Assembly: GCA_028287035.1 (NCBI GenBank)
Contig: JAQBQL010000174.1
Span: forward strand, 1 to 64,000
DNA: 64,000 nt
Direction: 5' to 3'
Source: Labilithrix sp.
GTDB taxonomy: Bacteria > Myxococcota > Polyangia > Polyangiales > Polyangiaceae
Below are positions 54,411 to 62,180 of the stretch, in pieces (within the stretch, counting starts at the first letter, position 1; each line of letters begins with the position of its first letter). The position numbers and the translations under genes are program-made. Below the pieces are notes generated by a model. That model saw only the letters and a list, made by a program, of their open reading frames with translations, did not search any database and was not told the origin of the DNA.

Positions 54411-54776
54411 TCAGGCCACGCGCGCGGAGGTCATTCCGGCGCGGCGGTTGATGACCGCCGAGATGAAGGACTCCCAGTCGATGCGGTCCTGCCCGTTGAA
54501 CGCGAAGAAGCGGAGCCCGACCCCGGTGCGGCCGAGCGCATCGACCACGAGACGGACGACGACGGCGTGGAGCACGATCTCGCGGGTCGGCAGCGTCACG
54601 CAGAGCTTGACCAGCTGCCGCTCCGGGGGCGGCTCGTCGGTGCGGATGAAGAGCCCGCGAAAGCTGGCGTCGAGCATCTCGACCGCGTCCGAGCCTCCGC
54701 GACGCAGGACGGCGATGGGCAGCGAGATCCGGGCGCGTACGTCCTTGCGGCGTTCTCCATTCTCTTCGTTCTGCAT
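54411..54776 (-). CDS. Single-domain PilZ protein
   Basis: This 121-residue protein carries the c-di-GMP-binding PilZ signature: R-K-D-V-R near the start (RxxxR) and D-A-S-F-R-G (DxSxxG) about 25 residues later. The rest fits the PilZ beta barrel (VKLCVTLPTREIVLHAVVVRLV, GVGLRFFAF). The ATG at 54776 was preferred to a TTG 2 codons earlier. It is divergent from the small receiver-like gene at 54890, with 113 bp between. Confidence 0.85.
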   Translation of the reverse strand: MQNEENGERRKDVRARISLPIAVLRRGGSDAVEMLDASFRGLFIRTDEPPPERQLVKLCVTLPTREIVLHAVVVRLVVDALGRTGVGLRFFAFNGQDRIDWESFISAVINRRAGMTSARVA

Positions 54777-54889
54777 GGGCAAGGGATCGAACGGCCGCGC
54801 CTGCGCGCCCTTAAGCGGTCTTCGCGATCACGCCCCCTGCGGATGCTGCCTTTCCGGGTGCTCAGGGTCGTGTAAAGTTCCGGAAGACC

Positions 54890-55225
54890 ATGTCTCAGAC
54901 CATGCCCCGGATGGACGTCGCCACCGCGATGCTCGTCGCTCTCGACGACCGCATCGCCGGCGCGTGCATCACGCTTCTCGACGACGCAGGCTTCCGTGTC
55001 ATCCGCGTGAAGCACGTCGCCCCGGCCCTCGAGCGCATGCCCGTGGTCATGCCCCATCTCGTCATCGTGCCGGCGAACCTCCGCAAGGACGAGGACGAAG
55101 GCCTGGTCGACCGCTGCGTCGCGATCGGCGCCGAGGTCCTCAGGCTCGCCCCGGACGTCGACGCCCGCGCGCTCGCGGCGCTCGTCGCCAGCGCAGCGCA
55201 CGGCTCGCTCGAGAAACCTCGCTAG
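54890..55225 (+). CDS. Degenerate receiver-like protein
   Basis: This 111-residue protein has an alpha/beta pattern close to a response-regulator receiver: 'MLVALDDRIAGACITLLDDAGFRVIRVKHVAPALERM' then the strand 'PHLVIVPANLRKDED'. The phospho-acceptor Asp expected after that strand is missing (V-P-A-N), and the switch Lys is absent. It probably does not take phosphate and may act as a protein-protein domain. It has no output domain. TAAAGT lies 11 nt before the ATG. Confidence 0.7.
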   Translation: MSQTMPRMDVATAMLVALDDRIAGACITLLDDAGFRVIRVKHVAPALERMPVVMPHLVIVPANLRKDEDEGLVDRCVAIGAEVLRLAPDVDARALAALVASAAHGSLEKPR

Positions 55226-55545
55226 CGCGTCCGCGCCACTGAGCCAGAACGCCACAGACGGAGCGCTTCAACGCGTTGCGCCTGCGGCATCGTGGCGTTC
55301 TGACGCGGCGGTCGACCATCGGGGCCGTCTGCCACGAACGTCGAGATAGCTGCATTCTACACGGATTTTCAGGAGGATCATCGGCAGTTCCGCGAGCTGC
55401 GCAGGGCTCCTCAGTCGCAGGCGCGCGGCACGCCGCCGCTGCAAGTGGGGTCGTTCGCCTCGCAACTGCGACACTCGTGGCAAAAATGCACACGTTGCAC
55501 GTTGGCGAATTGACCGTGGCGTTTTTGCGCTGCACGGTGAGTCTC
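55226..55545. other. 320-bp intergenic region with hairpin
   Basis: No open frame in this gap has coding character. It holds one long inverted repeat (see 55245-55302) just after the receiver-like gene. It also holds an AT-richer stretch just before the GNAT-like gene (GGCAAAAATGCACACG and GGCGTTTTTGCG around 55478-55530). These may carry the promoter of the next gene. Otherwise I see nothing. Confidence 0.6.
55245..55302. terminator. 11-bp inverted repeat after receiver-like gene
   Basis: CAGAACGCCAC at 55245-55255 pairs perfectly with GTGGCGTTCTG at 55292-55302. The 36-nt loop contains a second self-complementary stretch (GAGCGC and GCGTTGCGC). It lies 20 bp after the stop codon, so a terminator is the simplest reading. 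An integron-type attC reading was considered and rejected. Confidence 0.5.
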
Positions 55546-56112
55546 ATGAAGCTGTCGATCAACGCGGATATCGAGCTCGATGGGAACGCGTCCTACGTCA
55601 CGTGGATGGACGTGCGCCTCGGCGACGGTCCCACGCGCACGTTCGGCACCGCGCGCGTCGCCCTCGTGCACGTCGGCGAGATCGCGGATGCCCTCGGCGA
55701 CCTGTACCCGGCTCTCCGCGGTACCTCCCTCGAGCCCCTGTGCAATGCCTACTTCGCCGAGGGTTGGTACAAGGACGAGTACGCCGACGGCGCGGGCATC
55801 GACCTCCTCTTCGTGGAGAGCGTCGCGATGGACGCGGCCCACGAGAACAAGAATCTCGACCTCGCGATGGTGCGCCGCCTTTGCGACACGCTCGGCTCCG
55901 GCTGCCAGATGGCCGTGATGCCGTACGTCTCGGCGCTCGCCGCGGGCCACTGGGGCCGCCTCGGCTTCGCGCTCACGACGCCCGGACGCAGCGCGGGCCT
56001 CATGCACATGAAGCTCGGCTACCGTCACGCGCAGGTCATCGACTCGAACGGCACGGGCGAGTTCGAGGTCCTGCCGACGGTCGTTCTGCACGACCGTCAT
56101 CTCGAGAACTGA
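55546..56112 (+). CDS. GNAT-like or related protein, unknown
   Basis: This 188-residue protein has 'ASYVTWMDVRLGDGPTRTFG' near the start, an acidic middle with FVESVAMDAAHENKNLDLAMVRRL, and 'SALAAGHWGRLGFALTTPGRSAGLMHMKLGYRHAQVI' near the end. The last part is like the G-x-x-x-Y-x-x-x-G-F pattern of acetyltransferases, but the CoA-loop R-x-x-G is not seen, so the GNAT call is weak. No signal peptide is visible. The ATG at 55546 was chosen as the first start after the AT-rich stretch. It ends at a hairpin shared with the NtrC-type gene. Confidence 0.6.
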   Translation: MKLSINADIELDGNASYVTWMDVRLGDGPTRTFGTARVALVHVGEIADALGDLYPALRGTSLEPLCNAYFAEGWYKDEYADGAGIDLLFVESVAMDAAHENKNLDLAMVRRLCDTLGSGCQMAVMPYVSALAAGHWGRLGFALTTPGRSAGLMHMKLGYRHAQVIDSNGTGEFEVLPTVVLHDRHLEN

Positions 56113-56116
56113 GCGC

Positions 56117-56141
56117 CGCGCCTCTGCCGGTCAGAGGCGCG
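56117..56141. terminator. Bidirectional hairpin between GNAT-like and NtrC-type genes
   Basis: Perfect 10-bp arms, 56117-56126 and 56132-56141, enclose the loop CCGGT. The right arm lies within the last codons of the minus-strand regulator gene (stop at 56131-56133). No T tract follows. It probably ends transcription from both sides. Confidence 0.65.
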
Positions 56142-57528
56142 CGGAGCTCGACTCCGAGCCGCCGCCGCTGCCCTGGTAGCGTTCGAGCTTCCGGTAGAGC
56201 GTGCGGCGATCGAAGCCGAGCACCTGCGCCGCCCGGGACTTGTTCCCGCCGACGAGCGAGAGCACCCGCAGGATGTAGCGCCGTTCCAGCTCGTCGATCG
56301 TGACGATCTCCTCGGGCTGGTTCGCAGAGACGACGAACTTCTCCGGGCGGAACGAGCGGACCTTCTCGGGAAGGTCGTCGAGCTCGATCTTGTTGGCGCG
56401 CGCGAGCGCCACCGCGCCGTCGATGCAGTTCTCGAGCTCGCGGACGTTGCCCGGCCACGAGTAGGACATCAGCTTCTCGGCTGCTGCCGGCGCGAGCTCG
56501 AGGTCCCCCTTGCCGTGCCGCTGCGCGTACTGACGCAGGAAGTGGCGGGCGAGGTGGAGCACGTCGCCGCCGCGCTCGCGGAGGGGCGGCACGTCGATCT
56601 TCACGACGTTGATCCGGTAAAAGAGGTCCTCGCGGAAGCGGCGCTCGTACACCTCGTCCTCGAGCACGCGGTTCGTCGCGGTGAGGACGCGCGCGTCGAA
56701 GGGCGTCTCCTTGTTCGAGCCGACCGGGCGCACCTTGCGCTCCTGCAGCGAGCGAAGGAGCTTCGGCTGCACCTCGAGCGGGAGCTCGCCGATCTCGTCG
56801 AGGAAGAGCGTTCCGCCGCTGGCCTGGAGGAAGAGCCCCATGCGCTGCTGCTTCGCGTCGGTGAAGGCGCCGCGCTCGTGCCCGAAGAGCTCGCTCTCGA
56901 GCAGGTTCGCCGGGATCGACGCGCAGTTGATGGCGACGAACGGCCCGTCCTTGCGGCGGCTCCGGTCGTGGATCGCCTTTGCGATGAGCTCCTTGCCCGT
57001 GCCGGTCTCGCCGTGGATGAGGACGCCGGCGTCCGAGTCGGCAACGCGGCTGACGAGGCCGAAGACGCGGCGCATCGTGGAGCTCATGCCGACCACGTTC
57101 TCGAGCGCTGCATCCTCGAGCGGCGCGTTCGAGCGAAGCCGCTTCACCTCGTCCTCGAGGCCGCGATGCTCGACGGCGCGCGAGACGGTGACCATCAGCA
57201 TCTTCGGGTCGACCGGCTTCGTCACGAAGTCGTAAGCGCCGACGCGGATCGCGCCGATCGCGCTCTCGATCGTGCCCTGACCGGTGATGACGACGACGGG
57301 CACGTTGGGCCGCGTGCCGAGGACGCGCTCGCAGAGCTCGAGCCCGCCCATCTCGGGCATGCTGAGGTCGGTCAGCACGAGGTCGAAGTCGTGCGCGCCG
57401 ACGAGCTCGAGCGCGTGGCTGGCCGACGTGCTCGTCGTGACCTTGAAGCCCTCCCGCTGGAGCACCATCTCGAGGAGCTCACACGTCTCCTGCTCGTCGT
57501 CCACCACCAGGATGTGCCTGTCTGTCAT
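56131..57528 (-). CDS. NtrC-family response regulator with GAFTDA loop
   Basis: This 465-residue regulator acts on DNA with sigma-54 polymerase in typical members. The receiver is 1-120 with phospho-acceptor D54 (LVLTDLSMPEMGG) and the acidic pair D10-D11. The AAA+ domain has GETGTGKE, then the sigma-54 loop reads G-A-F-T-D-A where most members have G-A-F-T-G-A. The Walker B region is GGTLFLDEIGELPL, and the arginine finger region FREDLFYRINV is intact. The C-terminal Fis-type HTH is 'GGNKSRAAQVLGFDRRTLYRKLERY'. No sensor kinase adjoins it. The ATG at 57528 was chosen because the receiver starts there. A possible sigma-54 -24/-12 site is at 57544-57559. Confidence 0.93.
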   Translation of the reverse strand: MTDRHILVVDDEQETCELLEMVLQREGFKVTTSTSASHALELVGAHDFDLVLTDLSMPEMGGLELCERVLGTRPNVPVVVITGQGTIESAIGAIRVGAYDFVTKPVDPKMLMVTVSRAVEHRGLEDEVKRLRSNAPLEDAALENVVGMSSTMRRVFGLVSRVADSDAGVLIHGETGTGKELIAKAIHDRSRRKDGPFVAINCASIPANLLESELFGHERGAFTDAKQQRMGLFLQASGGTLFLDEIGELPLEVQPKLLRSLQERKVRPVGSNKETPFDARVLTATNRVLEDEVYERRFREDLFYRINVVKIDVPPLRERGGDVLHLARHFLRQYAQRHGKGDLELAPAAAEKLMSYSWPGNVRELENCIDGAVALARANKIELDDLPEKVRSFRPEKFVVSANQPEEIVTIDELERRYILRVLSLVGGNKSRAAQVLGFDRRTLYRKLERYQGSGGGSESSSARL

Positions 57529-57543
57529 GGCGGAGCTAGTGAT

Positions 57544-57559
57544 TGCAGATTGCATGCCC
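57544..57559 (-). promoter_or_regulatory. Candidate sigma-54 -24/-12 element
   Basis: On the minus strand the site reads GGGCATGCAATCTGCA, with GG and GC separated by exactly 10 bp, as in the sigma-54 consensus. It lies about 17 nt before the regulator's ATG, so the transcript would have a very short leader. Three consensus positions differ. This is a tentative call. Confidence 0.25.
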
Positions 57560-57648
57560 ACCGCAGATACGTGGGGCATCGCCGACGATTGCCCATTCCG
57601 CGGGGTTTTTTGTCACGCGCTGAGGCAGCGAGGTACGTGATGACACAA

Positions 57649-58527
57649 TCACCGAGCGCCCAGTGCGGATACCACTCCCGCAAGCACCGCCGGAGCCGTC
57701 GGTCCGAGCGTCCGCATCGCGTACACGAACGCGTGGTTCACGATCCCGACCGTGAGGAACGTCTTGCGATGCGCGGCGGTCTGCGCGGCGAGGACGCCGA
57801 CGCGCACGCCGGGCTCGAGCGCAGCCCCGCGGCTGTCCTCGAGCGTCGCGACATCGAGCGCGGCTTGCCGGCCGAGGACATCGTCACACGCGAACACGAG
57901 CCCGCGGTAGTCGAGGAACGTGACCGGGATCGAGGGCGCCGCCGCGTGCGCGAGGACATCCTGGATGGCCGCGGCGGCGCCGCAGGAACGCGTCTTCCCG
58001 CACTCGACGCCCCAGTGCTCCTTGAGGAGCCCGACGAAATTCGGCTCGAGGGCCTCGTCGCCGCGCACGCACGCGAGGTAGTGCTGCTGCGTCACGAGCT
58101 TGAGGTGCAACGCGAGCACGAGCAGCGCGAGAGGCTCGGCGGTGGTCAGCGCCTGGGCGAGGTCGAGCGGCGGCGGCACGAGGCGCGGCGTCACGGGAAA
58201 GGAGTCGGACAGCGCGGTCTCGAAGCCGTGGAGGAGCTCGTGGTGGTCGAAGCTGTCGCCGCGGAGAAGGGGCCCGAGGACCTCGGCGCTCGCCGCGTCC
58301 TGCGCGGTGCGCTGCCGAGCAGCGTTGGCGAGCGCGTCCTCGAACACGTCGAACAGGTGCAGGTAGCTGCAGGCGCGGATCTGGTTGAGCCGCCGCCGGT
58401 CGGCCTGACCGAGCGCACGCACCGTCGTCAGGCCCGCGAGGGCCTCGGGCATGAAGCACCGATTCATGTCGAGGAGCATGACGAGCGAACGTGCTGCATC
58501 CGGCACGCCATCGTGTCCCCGGTCCAT
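57649..58527 (-). CDS. Unknown protein, possibly ferritin-like
   Basis: This 292-residue protein is mostly helical with no signal peptide. The sequence 'HHELLHGFETALSDSFP' and 'LHLKLVTQQHYLACVRG' carries Glu/His clusters that could make a four-helix metal site, but the full EXXH pair is not seen, so the ferritin-like idea is weak. Later parts are 'NFVGLLKEHWGVECGKTRSC' and 'VTFLDYRGLVFACDDVLGRQAALDVATL'. The ATG at 58527 or one at residue 20 (MNRCFMPEAL) could be the start. It is upstream of the NtrC-type gene on the same strand and divergent from the kinase gene. Confidence 0.6.
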   Translation of the reverse strand: MDRGHDGVPDAARSLVMLLDMNRCFMPEALAGLTTVRALGQADRRRLNQIRACSYLHLFDVFEDALANAARQRTAQDAASAEVLGPLLRGDSFDHHELLHGFETALSDSFPVTPRLVPPPLDLAQALTTAEPLALLVLALHLKLVTQQHYLACVRGDEALEPNFVGLLKEHWGVECGKTRSCGAAAAIQDVLAHAAAPSIPVTFLDYRGLVFACDDVLGRQAALDVATLEDSRGAALEPGVRVGVLAAQTAAHRKTFLTVGIVNHAFVYAMRTLGPTAPAVLAGVVSALGAR

Positions 58528-58613
58528 CGCCGATCGCGGCGCGGCTGGGCTCCGGGTGGACGGCGCGGGTTCCGGTGCGAGCTGTAGTCCTGTTCAGGAG
58601 CGTGCGGGGCCGC

Positions 58614-58619
58614 TAGCCT
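58614..58619 (+). promoter_or_regulatory. TAGCCT -10-like box before kinase gene
   Basis: TAGCCT ends 9 nt before the GTG start of the first kinase gene, in the 101-bp divergent gap. Spacing is slightly longer than the 6-nt class. No Shine-Dalgarno is visible. Confidence 0.4.
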
Positions 58620-58628
58620 TTCACGCAC

Positions 58629-60071
58629 GTGGCTTCGATCGCGCCGGTCGCGCTCTCCGAAGGGCAAACCATTGCCGGCAAGTACTTGCTGGTGCGTCGC
58701 CTCGGCGAGGGTGGGATGTGCGTCGTCTACGAGGCGGAGCACGTCAACCTGCGACAGAACCTCGCGCTGAAGGTGCTCCGTCCGGAGCTCGCCGGTGACA
58801 AGGACTGCGTCACGCGGTTCGAGCGCGAGGCGCGCGCGGCCGCGCAGCTACGCAGCCTCAACGTCGCAAAGGTCTACGACGTCGACTATCTCCCCACCGG
58901 CGAGCCCTACATCACGATGGAGCTGCTGGTCGGCCACGACCTCGGCCACGAGCTCCATGACGCGGGGCGGCTGCCGATCGAGCTCGCGGTCGACTACGTG
59001 CGCCAGGCCTGCACCGGGATCGCCGAGGCGCACGCGCTCGGGATCGTCCATCGCGACCTCAAGCCGGAGAACCTGTTCCTGACGGAGCTCGGCGAGCTCA
59101 CCGACCGGCGCCTCCTCAAGATCCTCGACTTCGGCATCGCGAAGTCGATGCTTCCCGACAGCGCCCGGCGGCTGACGGCGCCGGACGCGGTGTTCGGCAC
59201 CGTCGACTACATGTCGCCCGAGCAGATCCGCTCCGCCTCGGCGGTCGACCACCGCTCGGATCTCTGGTCGCTCGGAGTGATCCTCTACGAGCTGCTGACC
59301 GGTCAGACGCCCTACAAGGGCGACGCGCGGTCGGTCATCGCGCAGATCGTGACCGATCCGGTCCCCTCGCCTTCGCTCATCGTTCCGTCGATCCCGCCGT
59401 CGCTCGCCGACGCGGTGATGCGCGCGCTCGAGAAGGATCCGGCGCGCCGGTTCCAGAGCGCCGAGGAGATGCGGGACGCCCTCCGCGGCTACGGCGAGTT
59501 CGAGCCGATCACGTCGGTCATCGCGCGGCTGCCGCCCCAGTCGGTCCCGCGTCGATCGGCGCGACCCGCTCCGCCCGGGCCAGGCTCGAGCGGCTCGAAG
59601 AATGCGGTCACGCGCGACGCACGCACCCACGGCTCGTGGGAGACGAGGAGCGAGCGGCGGACCTGGGGGCGTGGGCGCTCCGTCCTGGCAGGGATCGCCC
59701 TCGTCGCCGGCGCGGCCGTCGCCGGCCTCGTCTACGTCCGGACCTCGACGCGCGACCCCGCGGGTCCTCACGGAGCCGCGGCGCCCTCGTCCATGACGAC
59801 GCCCTCCCTCGCGACGTCCGCGTCGCCGCTCGCATCGAGCGACAACGCGGGCCCCGTGCCGCCCGCGGTCAGGGCCGATGTGCTCGGCGACGCGGACGCG
59901 GAAGCCGGCCCGCCGAACAGCGCGAACAGCGCGGCCACCGCAGCCACTGCGAAGACGCCGCGAAGGCGCGTCCCGCCGCCGAAGACCTCGGTGCCGCCGC
60001 CGGTGACCGCCGCCCCCGCTGCACCGCCCAGCGCGCCGCCCTCCGGACCGCGGCTCCCGAGGCATCTATGA
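58629..60071 (+). CDS. Ser/Thr protein kinase with C-terminal membrane anchor
   Basis: This 480-residue kinase (GTG start) phosphorylates Ser/Thr and is anchored in the membrane. The catalytic domain covers residues about 19-295: the Gly loop G26-E-G-G-M, K48 in ALKVL, H141-R-D143-LKPEN, D167-F-G, and the activation segment GTVDYMSPEQ. All key residues are present. Residues about 310-345 are a Pro/Ser linker, and one membrane helix follows (VLAGIALVAGAAVAGLVYV). An external tail of about 100 residues, rich in Ala/Pro/Ser, ends the chain without a recognised sensor. It overlaps the next gene by an ATGA junction, so the TPR/PEGA protein is co-translated. Confidence 0.93.
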   Translation: MASIAPVALSEGQTIAGKYLLVRRLGEGGMCVVYEAEHVNLRQNLALKVLRPELAGDKDCVTRFEREARAAAQLRSLNVAKVYDVDYLPTGEPYITMELLVGHDLGHELHDAGRLPIELAVDYVRQACTGIAEAHALGIVHRDLKPENLFLTELGELTDRRLLKILDFGIAKSMLPDSARRLTAPDAVFGTVDYMSPEQIRSASAVDHRSDLWSLGVILYELLTGQTPYKGDARSVIAQIVTDPVPSPSLIVPSIPPSLADAVMRALEKDPARRFQSAEEMRDALRGYGEFEPITSVIARLPPQSVPRRSARPAPPGPGSSGSKNAVTRDARTHGSWETRSERRTWGRGRSVLAGIALVAGAAVAGLVYVRTSTRDPAGPHGAAAPSSMTTPSLATSASPLASSDNAGPVPPAVRADVLGDADAEAGPPNSANSAATAATAKTPRRRVPPPKTSVPPPVTAAPAAPPSAPPSGPRLPRHL

Positions 60072-61036
60072 GGAGCAGCGGCTTCGTCCCGCGCGCGCTT
60101 GCCATCCTGCTCCTCCTCGTCATGGTGCTCGCGACGGCCCCGCGCTCCGCATCCGCGCAGGGCGCGACGTCGGCAAGGCCGGCGCCGGCCACGAGCAACG
60201 CGGCCCGCAAGGAGGAGGCGACGCGCCTGAAGTCCGCCGCCGACCTCCTCATGGACCAGGACCGGTATGCCGACGCGCTCGCCCTCTACGAACGCGCCTA
60301 CGAGCTGTCCGAGGATCCCGCGATTCTCTACAACGAGGGCCGCGCCTACGAGGCGCTCGGCGATTACTCGAAGGCGCTCGAGAGGCTCGAGGCGTTCGAG
60401 CGCGAGGCGCCGGCGCAGGTGCGCGTCCGCGTTCCCGGGCTCCACGAGCTGATGGCCGACCTCCGTGGGCGCATGGCAACGCTCGTCGTGCGCACCAGCG
60501 CGCCGAACGCCCGCCTCCTCCTCCGCCAGAAGGACGAGGGGCCGGTCGGAGGCGAGCGACGGCTCCCGACGCGCGCCGGACCGGCCAGCGTGGAGGTCGT
60601 GGCGGACGGGTACGAGACCTTCCGGCGTGACGTCGACCTCGCGGCGGGCACCACGCTCACCGTGGACGCGAACCTCGTCATGAAGAAGCGCGATCCGCTC
60701 GTCGTGATCCGGACGACGCCGAGCGCCGACATCCTCTTCGACGGTCGCGCGCTCGGCCGCGCGCCGCTCCAGCTGCACGCGGCCCCGGGCTCGCACGACC
60801 TCGTGGCGACGGCCGAGGGGTACCGCGACGAGCACGTCGCGATGGGGCTGGCGCTCGGTGATCGCCGCGAGCTGGATCTCGAGCTGCAGAAGAAGCCCGG
60901 CATCCTCGCCCGCTGGTGGTTCTGGACCGCGGTCGGCGCCGTCGTGGTGGGCGGCGCGACCACCGCCTTCGTCCTCACCCGGGAGCGACCTCACTCCACC
61001 GGTACGTTCTCGAGCGGCAGCATCGCCGCGCCCTGA
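60068..61036 (+). CDS. Exported TPR/PEGA protein coupled to kinase
   Basis: This 322-residue protein has a signal peptide (1-35, cleavage near SASAQ). A TPR unit follows: 'LLMDQDRYADALALYERAYELSEDPAILYNEGRAYEALGDYSKALERLEAF' (in parts). Two PEGA-type beta repeats come next (GPASVEVVADGYETFRRDVDL; SADILFDGRALGRAPLQLHAAPGSHDLVATAEGYR, in parts). A C-terminal membrane helix (WWFWTAVGAVVVGGATTAFVL) ends in a short external tail. The gene overlaps the kinase stop by an ATGA junction. The same pairing is repeated at 62181/63478. It may be a partner or substrate of the kinase; that is inferred from position. Confidence 0.87.
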   Translation: MRSSGFVPRALAILLLLVMVLATAPRSASAQGATSARPAPATSNAARKEEATRLKSAADLLMDQDRYADALALYERAYELSEDPAILYNEGRAYEALGDYSKALERLEAFEREAPAQVRVRVPGLHELMADLRGRMATLVVRTSAPNARLLLRQKDEGPVGGERRLPTRAGPASVEVVADGYETFRRDVDLAAGTTLTVDANLVMKKRDPLVVIRTTPSADILFDGRALGRAPLQLHAAPGSHDLVATAEGYRDEHVAMGLALGDRRELDLELQKKPGILARWWFWTAVGAVVVGGATTAFVLTRERPHSTGTFSSGSIAAP

Positions 61037-61040
61037 GCGG

Positions 61041-62111
61041 TCACTTCCACTTCTCGCACCCGTTCGCGAGGCCGGAGGTGCACGTGCCCTTGTTCGTGGG
61101 ACAAGCCGCGTTGCCGCCGCTGCTCGGGTCGCAGTGCAGCACGCACGAGTCGCTCGCGCACGAGAGCGTGGCGGTGCGACACGCGCGGTCTCCGTCGCAG
61201 TCGAGGCTCGCGCTCTTCGTGCCCTTCAGCGCGAGGGTGCCGCTCGCATTGCAGCTGTCGTTGCCGTCGCACGTGACGTCGCACGTCTCCGCGTTGCACG
61301 CGAGCGAGGTGCAGGCGCTGGCCGCGCCCGAGCAGCGGATCCGGCAGCTTGCCGACGTCGTGCACGTGACGGACTTGCACGCGCCGCCGGTCGGACACGC
61401 GACGTCGCACGGCAACGTGGGCGCGCAGACCGAGCCCGCGGCATTGCAGTCGACCTTCGAGCAGTCGACCGTGCAGACGCCAGCCGCGCACGTCCCGCGA
61501 CAGCCCGTGCAGGGATCCACCGCGCCGTCCGGCGTCGGCCCGGCGTCGAAGAACGGTGAGGGCACGACGCCCGCCTCGAACCGCGGCGCGTCGCTCGTGC
61601 CGCCGTCGTCGAGGACGTCCCCGGCGCCGACGCACGTACCGTCCTCGCACGTGGTGCCGCTCGGGCACTCGCGGTTGAGGCACGCGAGGGTGAGCCGCAC
61701 GGTGACGCGCTGGCTGACGTGAGGGACGAACCGGAGCATGCGCCGATGGACGATGCACCCCGCGTAGGAGGGCGGATCGCAGCGGTCCGGCGCGACCTCG
61801 ACGCCGCCGAGGACCTTGATGGCGACCTCCGCGTCCTTGTCGCCGCTCGGGTAGATCGTGAGCGTGCCGATCCCGGTCGCCGTCTCGCAGCCATCCTTGA
61901 ACGAGGCCGGACGACGGGCCTCGATGTCGGCGGCGGTCCCCACCGCGATCCCGGTCGACTGGATGCTCTCCGCGTGACCCGAGCCGGGGCACGCATCGGT
62001 GAAGACCTCCAGGACGATCTGCGTCGGGTCGGCGCAGCTGCTCGCCAGGACGAGGACGCCGACCGCGCCGGACGCGAGTCCAGCGAGAGCGAGCGCGCGC
62101 AGCCGGGCCAT
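61041..62111 (-). CDS. Cys-rich repeat lipoprotein
   Basis: This 356-residue protein has a lipobox (Ala-Ser-Ser-Cys, Cys26). Residues about 30-150 form a small domain with two or three Cys pairs. From about 150 a long Cys-rich part follows (CPSGTTCEDGTC, then 'CTVDCSKVDC', 'CDVACPTGGACKSVTC', 'CRIRCSGAASACTSLAC', 'CDVTCDGNDSCNA', 'CDGDRACRTATLSC'). The unit C-x-V-x-C-x-G-x-x-x-x-C recurs. It is a paralogue of the lipoprotein at 31728-32360, but longer. TATCAT lies 6 nt before the ATG on the minus strand. Its gene is convergent with the TPR/PEGA gene and divergent from the second kinase. Confidence 0.83.
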   Translation of the reverse strand: MARLRALALAGLASGAVGVLVLASSCADPTQIVLEVFTDACPGSGHAESIQSTGIAVGTAADIEARRPASFKDGCETATGIGTLTIYPSGDKDAEVAIKVLGGVEVAPDRCDPPSYAGCIVHRRMLRFVPHVSQRVTVRLTLACLNRECPSGTTCEDGTCVGAGDVLDDGGTSDAPRFEAGVVPSPFFDAGPTPDGAVDPCTGCRGTCAAGVCTVDCSKVDCNAAGSVCAPTLPCDVACPTGGACKSVTCTTSASCRIRCSGAASACTSLACNAETCDVTCDGNDSCNASGTLALKGTKSASLDCDGDRACRTATLSCASDSCVLHCDPSSGGNAACPTNKGTCTSGLANGCEKWK

Positions 62112-62117
62112 CTCTGG

Positions 62118-62123
62118 ATGATA
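62118..62123 (-). promoter_or_regulatory. TATCAT -10-like box, leaderless spacing
   Basis: On the minus strand TATCAT ends 6 nt before the ATG of the Cys-rich lipoprotein gene. A mirror-image box serves the divergent kinase gene 69 bp away. No Shine-Dalgarno is visible. Confidence 0.5.
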
Positions 62124-62168
62124 GACGAAGCCGAGCTTCCTATCGTCGCGTGGGAGATTGACCTCGTC

Positions 62169-62174
62169 TATTCT
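62169..62174 (+). promoter_or_regulatory. TATTCT -10-like box, leaderless spacing
   Basis: TATTCT ends 6 nt before the ATG of the second kinase gene. It is among the closest matches to TATAAT in this GC-rich window. Confidence 0.5.
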
Positions 62175-62180
62175 GCCCGG

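Noticed and set aside
55245..55302. Integron attC-like site
   Set aside because: The arms lack the GTTRRRY/RYYYAAC core sequences and no integrase or cassette is nearby; a terminator fits better.
57606..57611. T6 run in the gap before the NtrC-type gene as a terminator
   Set aside because: No stable stem directly precedes it on the right strand for the upstream gene.
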